This document shows, in pieces, positions 28,975 to 44,404 of a stretch of 64,000 nucleotides of DNA. The translations under genes were made by a program, and so were the position numbers. Each line of letters begins with the position of its first letter. Positions within the stretch are counted from its first letter, which is position 1. The stretch spans positions 2,463,915-2,527,914 of the forward strand of contig CM030940.1 in assembly GCA_018136815.1 (NCBI GenBank). The letters run 5' to 3'. The stretch is from Isochrysis galbana. Taxonomy: Eukaryota; Haptophyta; Isochrysidales; Isochrysidaceae. The notes beneath the pieces are model-generated. The model was not told the DNA's origin, made no database searches, and was given only the letters and a program-made list of their open reading frames with translations.

Positions 28975-31380
28975 ATGGGGATCCACTCGCAAACCTCCGA
29001 CTCCAAGTCCAAGCCCATCGTCAGCATCGCCGCCCTCCAGCGCGACCGGCCGCGCCGCTGCACTGACGCTCTCTTCCTCCTCCTCTTCCTCTCCGCCCTG
29101 GCCACTGCGGTCTACTCGAGCTTCTATGGGCTGGAGCGTGGCCATCTCGACCGCGTCATCTATGGCCAGGACTACATGTCTGACCTCTGCGGTCAGGACA
29201 ACTCAGTCGCCGCCACTGGCCTCGCGGAGGTCGTGCAGGCGCGATCCGATGACGTGTCGTTCATCGAGATGCTCTACCCGTTTGCCCGACTGACCCCATG
29301 GTACGAGGGGACAGTACGGCGCGGCACACGTGATCACACCCGCCGCAGGCTTCTATACTACACGCTTCCCGCGGGCCGACTGGGCGGCTTTGACCCCGTG
29401 CCTGTCTGCCTTGAGGAGTGCCCTCGTGGGAACAGCACGCCTGGCGTGGCTCTCATTGACGATCCTGGCTCGTGGATCTGCACGGGCAAATACAGCAACG
29501 GGCCCCCGTCTACGTGCCCGGACGGCAGGGGAGAATCTCCTGAGTGTGTGGAATATCGAAACTCCTACTTCCTCCTCGCCGGCGAGGACCGGGTTGCAGC
29601 ATGTGCCGACAAGATGTTGGACTGTGATGTGTGCTTTCCGCCGTATCCGGCGACCCAGGTACTGAACATGTGCATCCCAGATCAGAGCAAAACGTTCTCC
29701 GCCTTTGGCAACCTCATCCTCTCTGTCGCCGAATTTGGTGCCACAATCGGCGCGGCCGGAAACCCGGACTATGCCCATGCGGCCTACGACGGCGTGGATC
29801 AAGATGATGCCAGTGCTTTGGAAGTGGTGACCCCTGCGAACATTGAGGGCATGCGTCAGAGCATCTCTAACCTCCCTCATCTAGTCTTCGAGGACCTGTC
29901 GATTGCCTGGCCGATCGTGGTCGGATGCTCGGCTGGCGCCGTCATCTTCGGCCTTGTGTGGCTGGTGCTGATCCGTCTCCTGTCTGGGCTGATGGTCTGG
30001 GTCTCCCTCATCGGGCTTGCGGTCGCTGCTGGTATGGGCACTTTTTACCTTTACACGGCACAGGAGCGCATGAAGGAGGACGCGCGGTACGGTGAGGACG
30101 AGGAGTTTACCTCGATCGCCAATAGCACATATATCGGCTTTTGGTTAGCAGCTATCAGCACGGGTTTGTACGTTCTCTTCGTCATCTGCTTGCGCAAGCA
30201 AGTGCAGCTCGCTGCACGGGCACTCTCAGCGGCAGCACTTGCACTCTCGGAACTACCCACGATGCTCATCCTTCCCGTGCTCATCTCATGCCTCGCCCTT
30301 CTATCCGCCGGCGGTGGTTGTGTGCTCATCCTACTGCTCGTATCTTGCGGAGATATCGCTTACGGACGTCCTGGATTCGGCCACCTCTTCCTTGACATGC
30401 ACACCAAGATACTCCTCCTCATCACGGTGGTAACCACCTTCTGGCTCACCGTTTTCGTGCGGCATGTGCAACATGCGACGGTCGGCGGCGCTGTTTCCAA
30501 GTGGTACGCCCATCGCCGCGACGATGGATCTGGCGGCGACTTCTGCTGCGGCGGCTCGCGGGTCCTCGGAGCGCTATGGCACGTGCTGCGATACCACGCT
30601 GGCTCGGTTGCCCTTGGCTCACTTTTCATCGCCTCTCTCAAAATCGTGCGATTCTGCTTCTTCCTCCTGCGCTCCACTTTCCAGAAGCACGTTTCACACC
30701 GTCTGCGGGCGATGGGCTGCGGTAACTCGAACGCCCTCGCGCGAATGTGCTGCTGCTGTATCTCGTGCTGCCTCAAGTGCGTGGAGCAAACACTCGAGGC
30801 GCTTTCACGCTACGCCTATGCTCAGATGATGGTGTCCAAACGCCCCTTCTGCGCGTCTGCCCACGAGGCTGTGCGTTTGTTGGCGTCGAATCTGGCGTCC
30901 GCCGCCACCATCCGCTTTGTCGCCGGACTATTCCTACTATTGGGGAAGCTTCTGGTGGCCGCCTCTTGTGCGGGCGTCGGTATTCTCTACATGAAATCCA
31001 ACGAGCCGTACAGGTCGCAGTTGTACAACGTTGCCCACCCGGCTGCCGCCATAGCTATCGCGTCCTTCGGAGTCGCCCTTGTGTTCTTTGGTGTTTACAA
31101 CATGACGATCGACACGATTTTCCTCAACCTTTGCGCGGACCGTGAGCGCGCAGCGGCGGGCATGCCCTTGATCGGCCGCGCACACGAGCTTTCGGGAGTC
31201 CTAGGTGTCGAGTTGGGCAGGGAATTTGAGGTTGTACCAAGCGCAAGTGGCGGACGTCGGCCACCAGCTTGTGCAAAGCGCATGCTGGACACAGACGACC
31301 GGATGAGCCAGATGAGTTCCCAGTCGCACTACGGCAACAACCCCTTTAACACAATGAGCAATAATGAAATGCGCGTCTAA
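28975..31380 (+). CDS. Choline-transporter-like protein (SLC44/CTL family)
   Basis: Single exon, 801 aa from ATG 28975. A cytosolic N-terminus of about 27 residues precedes TM1 (ALFLLLFLSALATAVYSSF). Then comes YGQDYMSDLCGQDN, the CTL-type post-TM1 motif, and a large Cys-rich extracellular loop (VCLEECPRG, CTGKYSNG, CDVCFP). About nine further hydrophobic helices follow from about residue 310. The family-typical YNMTIDTIFLNLCADRE motif lies near the C-terminus, and the tail is Ser/Asn-rich. Length fits the family (650-750 aa), slightly long. CTL proteins carry choline, ethanolamine or related organic cations across plasma or organelle membranes; the substrate is not deducible here. Confidence 0.88.
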   Translation: MGIHSQTSDSKSKPIVSIAALQRDRPRRCTDALFLLLFLSALATAVYSSFYGLERGHLDRVIYGQDYMSDLCGQDNSVAATGLAEVVQARSDDVSFIEMLYPFARLTPWYEGTVRRGTRDHTRRRLLYYTLPAGRLGGFDPVPVCLEECPRGNSTPGVALIDDPGSWICTGKYSNGPPSTCPDGRGESPECVEYRNSYFLLAGEDRVAACADKMLDCDVCFPPYPATQVLNMCIPDQSKTFSAFGNLILSVAEFGATIGAAGNPDYAHAAYDGVDQDDASALEVVTPANIEGMRQSISNLPHLVFEDLSIAWPIVVGCSAGAVIFGLVWLVLIRLLSGLMVWVSLIGLAVAAGMGTFYLYTAQERMKEDARYGEDEEFTSIANSTYIGFWLAAISTGLYVLFVICLRKQVQLAARALSAAALALSELPTMLILPVLISCLALLSAGGGCVLILLLVSCGDIAYGRPGFGHLFLDMHTKILLLITVVTTFWLTVFVRHVQHATVGGAVSKWYAHRRDDGSGGDFCCGGSRVLGALWHVLRYHAGSVALGSLFIASLKIVRFCFFLLRSTFQKHVSHRLRAMGCGNSNALARMCCCCISCCLKCVEQTLEALSRYAYAQMMVSKRPFCASAHEAVRLLASNLASAATIRFVAGLFLLLGKLLVAASCAGVGILYMKSNEPYRSQLYNVAHPAAAIAIASFGVALVFFGVYNMTIDTIFLNLCADRERAAAGMPLIGRAHELSGVLGVELGREFEVVPSASGGRRPPACAKRMLDTDDRMSQMSSQSHYGNNPFNTMSNNEMRV

Positions 31381-32219
31381 CTTCGATCTCGAGTGAGCTT
31401 TCGGTTACGAGGCACGCCCTTTCTTCTCGCCCCCTACCCGAGAGCACTCTACGTGCAAGCAGGATCGTTACATGGCGAATTCAGGATGGACATATGACCC
31501 CCATTGAAATCGTTTGATCTGAATTCATCTGCAAAGAGTAGGTTCCGAGCAGTCGAGCAAGGTTTGTTTGGCATGAAATGAGAAAGATGTGCAATCCTGA
31601 TTGACGTTTGATGAGGGCATCGATAGGGCGGTAAAACACGGGGGGGGGGGGGGGGGCGCAGCAAAATTGGCCATATTGGCGGGCTCAGGGCATGAGGATT
31701 GAGGTAAATTTGACGATTGTGTTTTAGTGCTGCGAAGTTCCCAAGGCCAAGGTTAGCACCCAACTAACACTAAAAGGATATCGCACATATCCGGAGGCCC
31801 TTGAGCCCGTGCGCCAAGATCCCCCCCCTTGCTTAGGCTTGGGTCCGTCCCACAACAAAAGCCACAATAAAGCGCAAAATATGGGCCTAGCTACGCTCCG
31901 TGATCCGCCGCGCAGTGGCCGCCGTCGTGCTCTATTTTGGGGACGGGGACGATCGTCGCGTGACAATCAACTCCGGACGCAATCCCTCGCTCCGATCGGC
32001 CCGGATGCACTTTCCCCTTCCGGGGACAGTGGCCACATCATACATCGTCCACGAACGCCACCCACGCGCCCCACAACGCGCGTGCGCACACGCCTGCTTC
32101 TGGCCACAAACTTATCGACGATGCCGTGACACGGTTAATGAAAAATGAGTCTGATTGGCGGTGCTTGCGCCCAGATTCGCGACACCACAACGGCGTGAGA
32201 GTATCTTCAAACTGAGGAA
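31381..32219. other. Intergenic, convergent gene ends
   Basis: A G-run of about 18 at 31640-31657. No gene supported. This is the 3' side of both the CTL gene and the SOUL-domain gene. Confidence 0.4.
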
Positions 32220-33697
32220 TTAGCTCTCGTTCCACGGATGCATTTCTAGAAGCAGCCAGATTTCAAAGCGAGCTCTCTCCGAATCTCCGGCATTACCAAA
32301 GATGGCGAGATCCGCAGGTATATCTGCAGCCTTCAACCCATCGGCCTGCGGTGCAGCGAGAAACAAGAGTGGTACCCGTGCAAAATTTTGCCACTAGCAG
32401 CCGACAGCCGCAAGATGCTCTCCACGACAAGGAGAGCTGAAAAGGGGGCAGGATCCTAAAGAGGAAAGCTTACCTCCACGAGGGCCTTGAGCATGCTTGA
32501 TGATTTAAGAATCGCTTCAGGTGTCGGCTTTTCTGATAGGGGCATCATTGCTACGACTTGTTGTGGCAATCTCTCAAGGCGAGAGGACACATCGGTGCCA
32601 TCAAGAGACGTCGACACGAGCATTTCGGACGCAGATGGCAGCTCACGCAAGGGTACACGGACCCGCCTGGGCTTGCCCGCATCCGACGCAGCCAAAATGA
32701 TCAAAGGATCCTGAAGCAACGGGGAGTTTGGATCCCGTGAAACGCTCGGTCCGACAGCGCCTTCAGACTTCTATCTGCGTTGGGCATTGCGGTCCACCTA
32801 CACCAGAAATGGCTTACAAGAGAGGGGGTGAAGCAAGGAGCGCCTAGAGCTTCTCACTTGTGGTGTCAGCTCCTTGGCTACCGACGCAGCAAAGCTGGCA
32901 TCGGCAAAAACCTTTAAAATACCACCTTCCCAAGGTTCACATTCGGTGCCGACAGCAAGATACTCAGGATACCGGCGGACTTCATACCGAGCAGCACGCC
33001 GAAGTAGATCGTGGCGGAGTTCCTGTCTTGCAGCCGTCCGCCGTTCAATGCGGGGACCGAATTGCTTGAGCATGTCAAGGAGTCCAGCAGCCTTGCCTGC
33101 AGGCTTGTACGTGCCTCCGGCCTCAAGATTGATGGAATCCCAAAAGTCTTCTTGACGGAGAACTCTCGCCTCATCATCGAGGGTGTATTGAGATATTCCG
33201 GTGAATTGAGCAAGCGGCTGCCATGGCAACAGCTTGAACCGGAACTGAAGAGTCCACCGTGTGCAGAGCGTTCGGGATTCGGGAGAGTCAGTCGTCACGT
33301 TGTGCATGACCAGGCCGCAGTCAGTGAACAGGATTTTCCCGAGCATCGAGTCGCCCGCGAGCATATTCACATTATTCTTGTAGGCAGACACTCCTTCCAG
33401 GGAGATGAGAGGGTCCGAGAAGGTGACGCCAGGAGCATAGAGGTTCTCCTCCATTGGCTGGAAGAAGGACGCGTACTCCCGCCGTAGGCCCTCGACCAGG
33501 GCGGCCTTACGTGCGACGAAGGAGTCCGTCTCATGGGTGGCGCGGTCAGCTGCGCCACCCTGCGGCCCAGCGTCGACAGCAGATGCCCGGGATGCGCGCA
33601 GAGCCCCTCGCTGGCGGCCTCCGGCGGCTGATGTGCGGCTGGCGCTCCTCAGAGCATAAGAGAGGGGTACCAGACCGAGCAGAAGCAGCATGCGCAT
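32220..33697 (-). CDS. DUF2358-SOUL haem-binding family protein, plastid-targeted
   Basis: Three exons: 32858-33697, 32474-32710, 32220-32345, joined in phase 0 at GT-AG sites, giving 400 aa. The N-terminus MRMLLLLGLVPLSYALRS is a signal peptide followed by an Arg/Ala/Ser-rich stretch, the bipartite plastid signature. Residues about 65-190 are a SnoaL-like DUF2358 domain (LYAPGVTFSDPLISLEGV, TLQFRFKLLPWQPLAQFTG). The C-terminal part is a SOUL domain (ARYEVRRYPEYLAVGTEC, final FEIWLLLEMHPW). SOUL proteins bind haem or related tetrapyrroles and occur in plastids. DUF2358 plus SOUL in one chain would couple two predicted small-ligand-binding folds. Function beyond that is unknown. Confidence 0.85.
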
Positions 33698-34350
33698 TGG
33701 GTCGAGCGGGTTTGTGTGATCTGCTCCACTTCCCCTGCCACCGTCCCGCTCTTTCCTCGCTGGCTCGCTCCGCCTGCCGAACTAAGCGAGGCGGCGCCAC
33801 TCCAAGCAAGGCGGCAGGGCGGGAAGAGAGACAGCGATGAGTGCGTACGAGTACGGCCGACCTGGGTGCTGGGTGCTCGTCTCGTCTACTAGGAGTAGAG
33901 TATTGTTTATCTTCTACTACTACTTTCTTTTCTCGACCGCCTCAATATGCTCAAGTGATGTTGCTGATGCCTCTAGCTCCGGAGCTCCGGTGAGGCTCGC
34001 GTCAGGGTTTCAGAAATGGTCAGGTTGAACTCGTCGTCTATTCTACTACTTCTAATGTAAAGACAAAAGTGATTATTTTACGAAGGTGTTCGCTGCTACA
34101 GTATGGGTGCATGGGTGCACCATTAAGAAAACAGGAGTGAAAAGCTTCTAAAGCTTTCTTGTCCCTCCGGGCTCCGCCCGGGAGGTTTCTTATCTCGAGT
34201 TTCTTATCCCGGTCAAAGCCGCTGGGGGGTGGTTTCTTGTTTCTTATTGAATAACTTATTGTCGTAGCGCTCACCTAGCGCCCCCCCCCCCCTCCGCGGC
34301 CGACTGCCCCCCCCCTCCCCCCTCCCCTCTCTCTCTCTCTCTCTCTCTCT
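33698..34350. other. Intergenic
   Basis: Contains short ccgggctccgcccggg palindrome near 34168, C-runs near 34281 and a CT microsatellite from about 34325. No gene seen. Confidence 0.4.
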
Positions 34351-34923
<573 letters not shown>

Positions 34924-34951
34924 ATGGGGTAACAGCTTATCAGCTCTCAAT

Positions 34952-35146
34952 GTTATGGAGCTATCACTAATATCAGCACTAATATTAGCTCTCGCTCTCG
35001 TGAGAGTTGTCCCAACCAACAACAAAACTCCCCTGTGCTTGTGCGCGCACGCGTCACGCGTGTGTTGATTTACGCACTCCACAATCCATCCACACACAAA
35101 CTCTCTCTCTCTCCTCTATCTAGCGTTCGCGTAGATTGGTACTACT
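34952..35146 (+). repeat. Dispersed repeat (copy 2)
   Basis: Matches 10441-10612: ttatggagctatcactaatat, gtgagagttgtcccaaccaac, CT run, gcgtagattggtactact. It has short insertions relative to copy 1 (extra ctcgctctcg and cgtcacgcgt). Confidence 0.85.
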
Positions 35147-35299
35147 CTCCCACCCCAAGAGCACCTCATGTGGGAGAGCTGCCCTCCCCATGGTGGAAAC
35201 CTCTACCATCAGTGCACCCATCATGGGAGGGCACTTCACAACCATCAATCTTCCCTGGAGAGCACCCCATGCCTCTGTTTCCCAACTTGTTGACACACT

Positions 35300-35425
35300 T
35301 GTTTTCTTCACCCCACTCTTGTGGGCCACAAGTACCTACAGCTCAGTGCCCTGCCTTGGGCCCTCTTTCAACACTAGACTCCCTCTCCCACTCCCCCTTC
35401 ACACCACAACCAACCCAAACAGCAT
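35300..35425 (+). repeat. Repeat shared with the 59.4-60.4 kb MITE
   Basis: Includes accccactcttgtg and cagtgccctgcc and CCCTCTCCCACTC. The reverse complement of 59820-59990, inside the MITE at 59449-60379, has the same order with substitutions. Possibly a relative of that element. Confidence 0.6.
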
Positions 35426-35434
35426 GAACCGTGT

Positions 35435-35677
35435 CTCTGTCTGTCGTCCTGTCGTCAGTCGTCATCCGTCACTCTCGCTCTCGTCGCTCTCGCTCTCGTC
35501 TAACGCTCATACCCTACAATCTCTCCTTCTCTCGCCAGCCCCTGCCAACACAGCCCTCCTCTTACTCGCCCGTTTCTCGCCGCTCGCTCGATGTCGCTCT
35601 CGCCGCCGTCCTCGCTCCTCGCCCTCGCCCAAGCCCGCCTGCCCGCCTTCCTCTGTCCTCTGCTGACGGGCTTCAGT
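35435..35677 (+). mobile_element. Gag leader and start, left part (interrupted)
   Basis: CTGTCGTCAGTCGTCATCCGTC leader, CTCGTCGCTCTCG repeats, ATG at 35591 with MSLS start and a frameshifted KPACPPSS segment, matching the Gag element at 3.9-4.2 kb. It is cut at 35677 by a hAT insertion and continues at 36918. The last 8 bp (gcttcagt, 35670-35677) are the target duplication. Confidence 0.8.
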
Positions 35678-36917
35678 TAGGGGTAAGCACAAGTATCCGG
35701 ATATTTGTCTTGGATATTTGGGTGGATTTGCTCCACATAGATATCTCTAGATATTTTAGGGATATTTGGGCTCTTGCTGGGATATCTATACGGGTGATTT
35801 GGGTTATAGAATAACAGTAAACATGTTTAACTGTAGTTAGCTCCATAGTTAGTTGCCGTTTCGCCCGCAAGGCTTGCTTGCGCAAGGTGCTGGCAAGCCC
35901 GCCCATGCCCTACGGCCTTGGTTAGGTGCCTATTAATAGCTTATGACTAGGTTTGGCGCCCACAGCTATCTAGATAGATGCAAATAGTGGCCTAGCGCTA
36001 TATCTAGCTAGATGCTAGATATAGAAAGTGCTTTTTGGAAGTAGATAGCCTAATATCTAGATATGAGGCTAACATCTTCACAGTCTTACTCAATGGAGGG
36101 GCCTTGGCCTTGTGCAACAAGCAACAAGTCTCCGGCGCGTTCTCATATCTCGAGGATCGTTTAGTTAGAGGAGCGATGACCGATGTGCCGCTCCATTTTG
36201 TTGCAAGGAGCAGCACCGCTTCACACTTCACAGGGCTCCTACGCGCATTCAACCCGGCGTTTGCGTTTGCATACGGGCGGGTCGATGAGCTTTGGTGCGG
36301 CGTTTCAGCGCCTTGGCATGCTTTACTAATATCCACGATGTGAGTAATGGGTTGCAGCGAGAGCTCTCTTCCTACCTACTTTCCTGCGCCAAGGTACAAG
36401 GTACACACATCGTCGATCATTCCGACAAGGAAAGTTTTTCAAGAGACGTCCTAGCATGGTGGGCATCCAACCACTCGAAATTCCCCACGTGGGCATTGGC
36501 TGCTCGAATAACATTTTGCCTCTCTCCTAATTCTGCTTCGTGTGAGCGCGTGTTCTCTTGCTCTTTGATGCAGTGTTCGTTTGGTGCTCATCGGGACCGG
36601 TCGTTGTCGGATCAATTGGAAGTGTCGGTGATGTTGCGATACAATCGCAACAAACGCAAGAAGCAAGAGAGAAGGCTCTTGATGTGTTCTATCTATGTGA
36701 CATATATATGCATGTGTTGTATTCAGGCCTTGGCGCCAAAAGGCCTGAATACAACAGCATGTGGCTTTAATATCTTGAGCAACCTAGCTACACATACCAT
36801 ATGCACAGCTTTTACGAATGGATATTTTGTGGATATTTGGGCTTTCGAATGGATATATCGTAGATATTTTGCATGGATATTTGGGCGTCTTTTGAGGGAT
36901 ACTTGTGCTTACCCCTA
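35678..36917 (+). mobile_element. hAT transposon nested in a Gag leader
   Basis: Terminal repeats TAGGGGTAAGCACAAGTATC are identical at both ends over at least 20 bp. The flanking 8-bp duplication gcttcagt is perfect (35670-35677 and 36918-36925). Removing the element restores the Gag leader seen uninterrupted at 3.9 and 51.0 kb. Subterminal GGATATTT motifs occur near both ends. Length is 1240 bp. Carries a broken transposase. A CTAGAT-rich patch at about 35950-36062 resembles the ends of the 14.7/15.4-kb family and may be a further insertion. Confidence 0.94.
36035..36700 (+). pseudogene. Broken hAT transposase
   Basis: Homologous to the C-terminal part of the 7-8 kb transposase: GAFSYLEDRLVRGAM, FTGLLRAFNPAFAF, then after a frame change near 36290 ACFTNIHDVSNGLQRELSSY, WWASNHSKFPTWALAARITFCLSPNSASCERVFS and MLRYNRNK. 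The N-terminal two thirds are missing and the frame is shifted, so it is not functional. Confidence 0.85.
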
Positions 36918-37030
36918 GCTTCAGTCCGTCAGCACCTCCGGAGTCGCCCCCTCAGCCGCGCCTGCCGCCGGCATGCCTCCTTCCTCATTGCCATCAGGCC
37001 CCATGGGCCATCCCAATTCGTCACAGCAAG
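36918..37030 (+). mobile_element. Gag N-terminal coding fragment, right part
   Basis: Continues the interrupted Gag copy: cagcacctccgg, then a segment reading SSLPSGPMGHPNSS in one frame, matching 3780-3860 (minus) and 51080-51140 (plus). Similarity fades after about 37030. Confidence 0.75.
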
Positions 37031-37690
37031 GGCAGCTCAGGGGGCAGTGGGGCAGTGGAGGCTAGGGCTCTCAGCCCCTGGCCCCCCCTGCCTCTCCCAC
37101 CTCCCACGCTTGCCACGCTGGACGCTGGCCATTGGAGCCTCCCAGCGGCCTCTGTATGCCTGGCGACCAGGTAAGGGGGGTGAGTCAGCTCGAGGGCAGG
37201 CCCAATATGGGCGTGGGAATGCGAGTCGCGGCCCGTGCCCACGAAGGGCCTGGGGCCTGGGCCAGGATGTTGATGTTGATTGCCCAGCCCCGCCTATGCC
37301 AGAGGCCAGAGGTTGGCTGAGGTTGGTTGTACGGGCCCACCCCGGGGGGTGTCCGCGATGGAGTGAGGGGGGCGCGAGGCCCCCATTGACCATTGACCCC
37401 CACCTATAAAAGTAGGTTGAGGGGGCGTGAGATAGAGGGGCTAAGGGGTAAGAGTGAGTGGTGTCCCTATCCGTTGTGTCTTCCGGCCCCTTCCGAGGCG
37501 GGCATCAGGTAGGATTCGTTTTATTAGTTCAGGTAAGTTACGCTATGCGCTATGTTTCTTATGTCGAGTTCCATCGCTATTTCTATTTTCTTCAGGGCGT
37601 CCGAAATCTCCGGGTTAAATTCTTTGTCGACAGAGTATAGAGGAGATCATTTTGCGAAGGTGTTTGTTGTGTTTGGCTGCATTTGAAGCG
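37031..37690. other. Repeat-derived region with TATA-like motif
   Basis: No gene. Contains a TATA-like block at 37393-37422 shared with 63326-63355, and GC-rich sequence that may be LTR-derived. Confidence 0.4.
37393..37422 (+). promoter_or_regulatory. Repeated TATAAAAG block (possible LTR promoter)
   Basis: TTGACCCCCACCTATAAAAG followed by TAGGTTGAGG. The same 30 bp with one difference occurs on the minus strand at 63326-63355. The conserved TATA-like core inside a dispersed sequence suggests a retroelement promoter rather than a host gene promoter. Confidence 0.45.
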
Positions 37691-37797
37691 CGTCCTGGGT
37701 TGTAGGCCTCGAATGATCGAATGTATTTGCCATGTACTTGGCAGGAGGCTGTATTTGGCCGAGTTTGCAGACCTTGGCACCGTATTTCCAATCTAGG
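37685..37797 (+). repeat. Right end of the CCTAGATGGGAAATAC MITE family
   Basis: gaagcgcgtcctgggttgta, ggcctcgaatg and gtatttggcc followed by ccgtatttccaatctagg parallel the internal part and right end of the MITE at 58890-59113. No clear matching left end or target duplication. Confidence 0.55.
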
Positions 37798-37859
37798 GTT
37801 GAGAGCTTATTGCGACGTTGGAAAAACCCTCGACCCTCTACTTTCCACTTACTTTACAG

Positions 37860-38490
37860 AACACACGTCAAGGTCAAGGGGAGGAGGGGGAGGGGGGGGG
37901 GGCGAGGAGCGAGCCACATCAGCGGAGGTTTATTTTTTGGGGTGGGTGGGGTGGAAGGGCGGGGGGGCGGGGGGGAGGGGAGGCGGGGGGGGGGAGGGGG
38001 TTGGGGGAGGGGGGGGGGGCAGGGCGCGGGGCCGTGGGGCGGGGCCGCGGGGCGGGGCGCGGGGGGGGGGGGGGGGGGGGGGGGGGGGCGGGGCGTGCAG
38101 ACGTCATTCCAGACACACCCACCCACCCGGCCGCTCCCCCCCCCCCCCCCCCCGTCCCTCTCTCCCCTCTCTCTCCCTCTCTCTCCCTCCCCCCCCCCCC
38201 CCCCGCCACTTTTTTGTATTCCCTCTCTCTCTCCCCCCCCACTCTCTCCACCTCGCCCACAACCCACACCCCCCGGAACTATCTTCTTCTCTCTCTCTCT
38301 CTCTTTGTCTTTCCCCCGCCCCCGGCCCCACTTCCCCGCCCCCCCCCCCCCACCCACCCCCGCGCCGCTCTCGCAGCGTCCGCCTCGCCGCGCCGCGCCG
38401 CCTGAAGGGGCGAAAGCCAGCAGCGGCAGCAGCAGGAGGGGAGGGAAAGGGCAGCGGGTCTCTGCCGCCTCGCGCGTGAGCGAGCCCGTG
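37860..38490. repeat. Extreme G/C homopolymer and CT tract region
   Basis: G-rich block 37870-38098 including an uninterrupted run of more than 25 G, then C-rich/CT-rich block 38138-38360. Purine strand first, pyrimidine strand next to the gene, forming a potential fold-back of G-rich and C-rich arms. Immediately upstream of the USP7 start. Confidence 0.85.
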
Positions 38491-38494
38491 CGCG

Positions 38495-43126
<4,632 letters not shown>

Positions 43127-43957
43127 TGATGCAATCAGGAACACTAGGCAGCCGGAGCTGAGGAGACGCCCCAGCGTGGCTCCGACGTGCCCGTGCTGCA
43201 TAGATAGAAAAGGAGCAGCTGTTTGATTTGTTTTGCGTTGACGTGCAAGGGCTGTGGCCCTATTACGCGCTAACTGTGAGGCCGAGAGATGCTCAGTCGG
43301 CGATGACGCTCGACGAGAGCTTGCACTCTTCTCACCCGGTGTCGCACGCAGGGTGCTGCGTGCAGAGGTGGAAAGGGGGCGGGGGAGGGTTTACGTTCGG
43401 GGCGATGATGCTCAGATCAGATTTCGTAGGCGAAGTCTCTACCCGGCCTGTCGTGTTTTACTTATCCTGTCGGCGACATGAGGGAGGAGGCCTCGGCTAG
43501 GCAATGCGCCGGCGTTGTCCAGGAAGAATCCTAGGTCAAAGATCACCAAGGATTGATATCAAATTGGCGCGGCAGAGTCGGTTCATCATTTGATGATCAT
43601 AGGCAATTGAAGGACTAGCATGTCACGCGTGGCGTGCGCAGCAATGCGCCCGTCCCTACGTGCCCTTGCGCTCGCCTAGTACTCGTTGCCGATGGCATGT
43701 TTTTGAGAGTTGGGAGCAAATGGACGCGAATAAACCAGCTAGTGACAGCAAGAGCTGGTGGTCAAATGATGAAAAAGCGCTTGCGTCGAGCGCTTGCATT
43801 TGTATTGCTTTGTGTGCTTTTGCGATAGTTGAAAAATCTTGGCCTCGCCTATGAGTCTTTTGGGTACAAACCCCAGCTGGCAGCTGGTCTTTCGATATGA
43901 TGTGCCCTATTACTTTTTTGCGGGTATTGGTTAGTATCTTGGCACGGGGTCCGCTCC
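43127..43957. other. Intergenic between USP7 and LINE
   Basis: No gene recognised. Base composition becomes more AT-rich from about 43.55 kb, as in the LINE that follows. Confidence 0.4.
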
Positions 43958-44404
43958 TTGGTGGAATGCGTGACACCAGAAGGCGACATTGCCATTCACG
44001 GCGCCCCAGGGGGCTGTAAAGGATACGATAAGCCGTGGGCTATATCGTATCTACGCAAGAATCAAGTTAGTTTTCGCCAATGCACGTGCGAGCAAGACAA
44101 AGCGAAAGCGGAGCAACGCAAACGCCAACGCGAAGTGAGCAACGCCATGCACTACAGGGCCCTTATGGGCCTTGGAGCGGCGGCACCATGCCGCCGATTC
44201 ATGGCGGGCGAATGCAAGAACAATCGCATGAAAGGGCGGCAAATCGTCCAATGCTCTTCCCGCCACGACATCCCCGGATGTTGGGCAAAGGACCCCGCAA
44301 CGGGCAAGCAACATTGTATGGTAAAATGCAATCTTAAACCTAATAAGGCTTATCCAGGATACTGCGTAAACGGAGCTAGTTGCCTGTACCGTCATGGTGA
44401 GTAA
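43958..44404 (+). pseudogene. LINE ORF1 fragment with Cys/His motifs
   Basis: No ATG near the start of the open frame, so the 5' part seems lost. The product has a basic coiled segment (KAEQRKRQREVSNAM), then CRRFMAGECKNN, CSSRHDIPGC, CMVKCNL and CLYRHGE, spaced like zinc-binding Cys/His fingers of LINE ORF1 nucleic-acid-binding proteins. Its TAA overlaps the ATG of the endonuclease ORF by 11 bp. Less GC-rich than neighbouring host genes. Confidence 0.6.
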
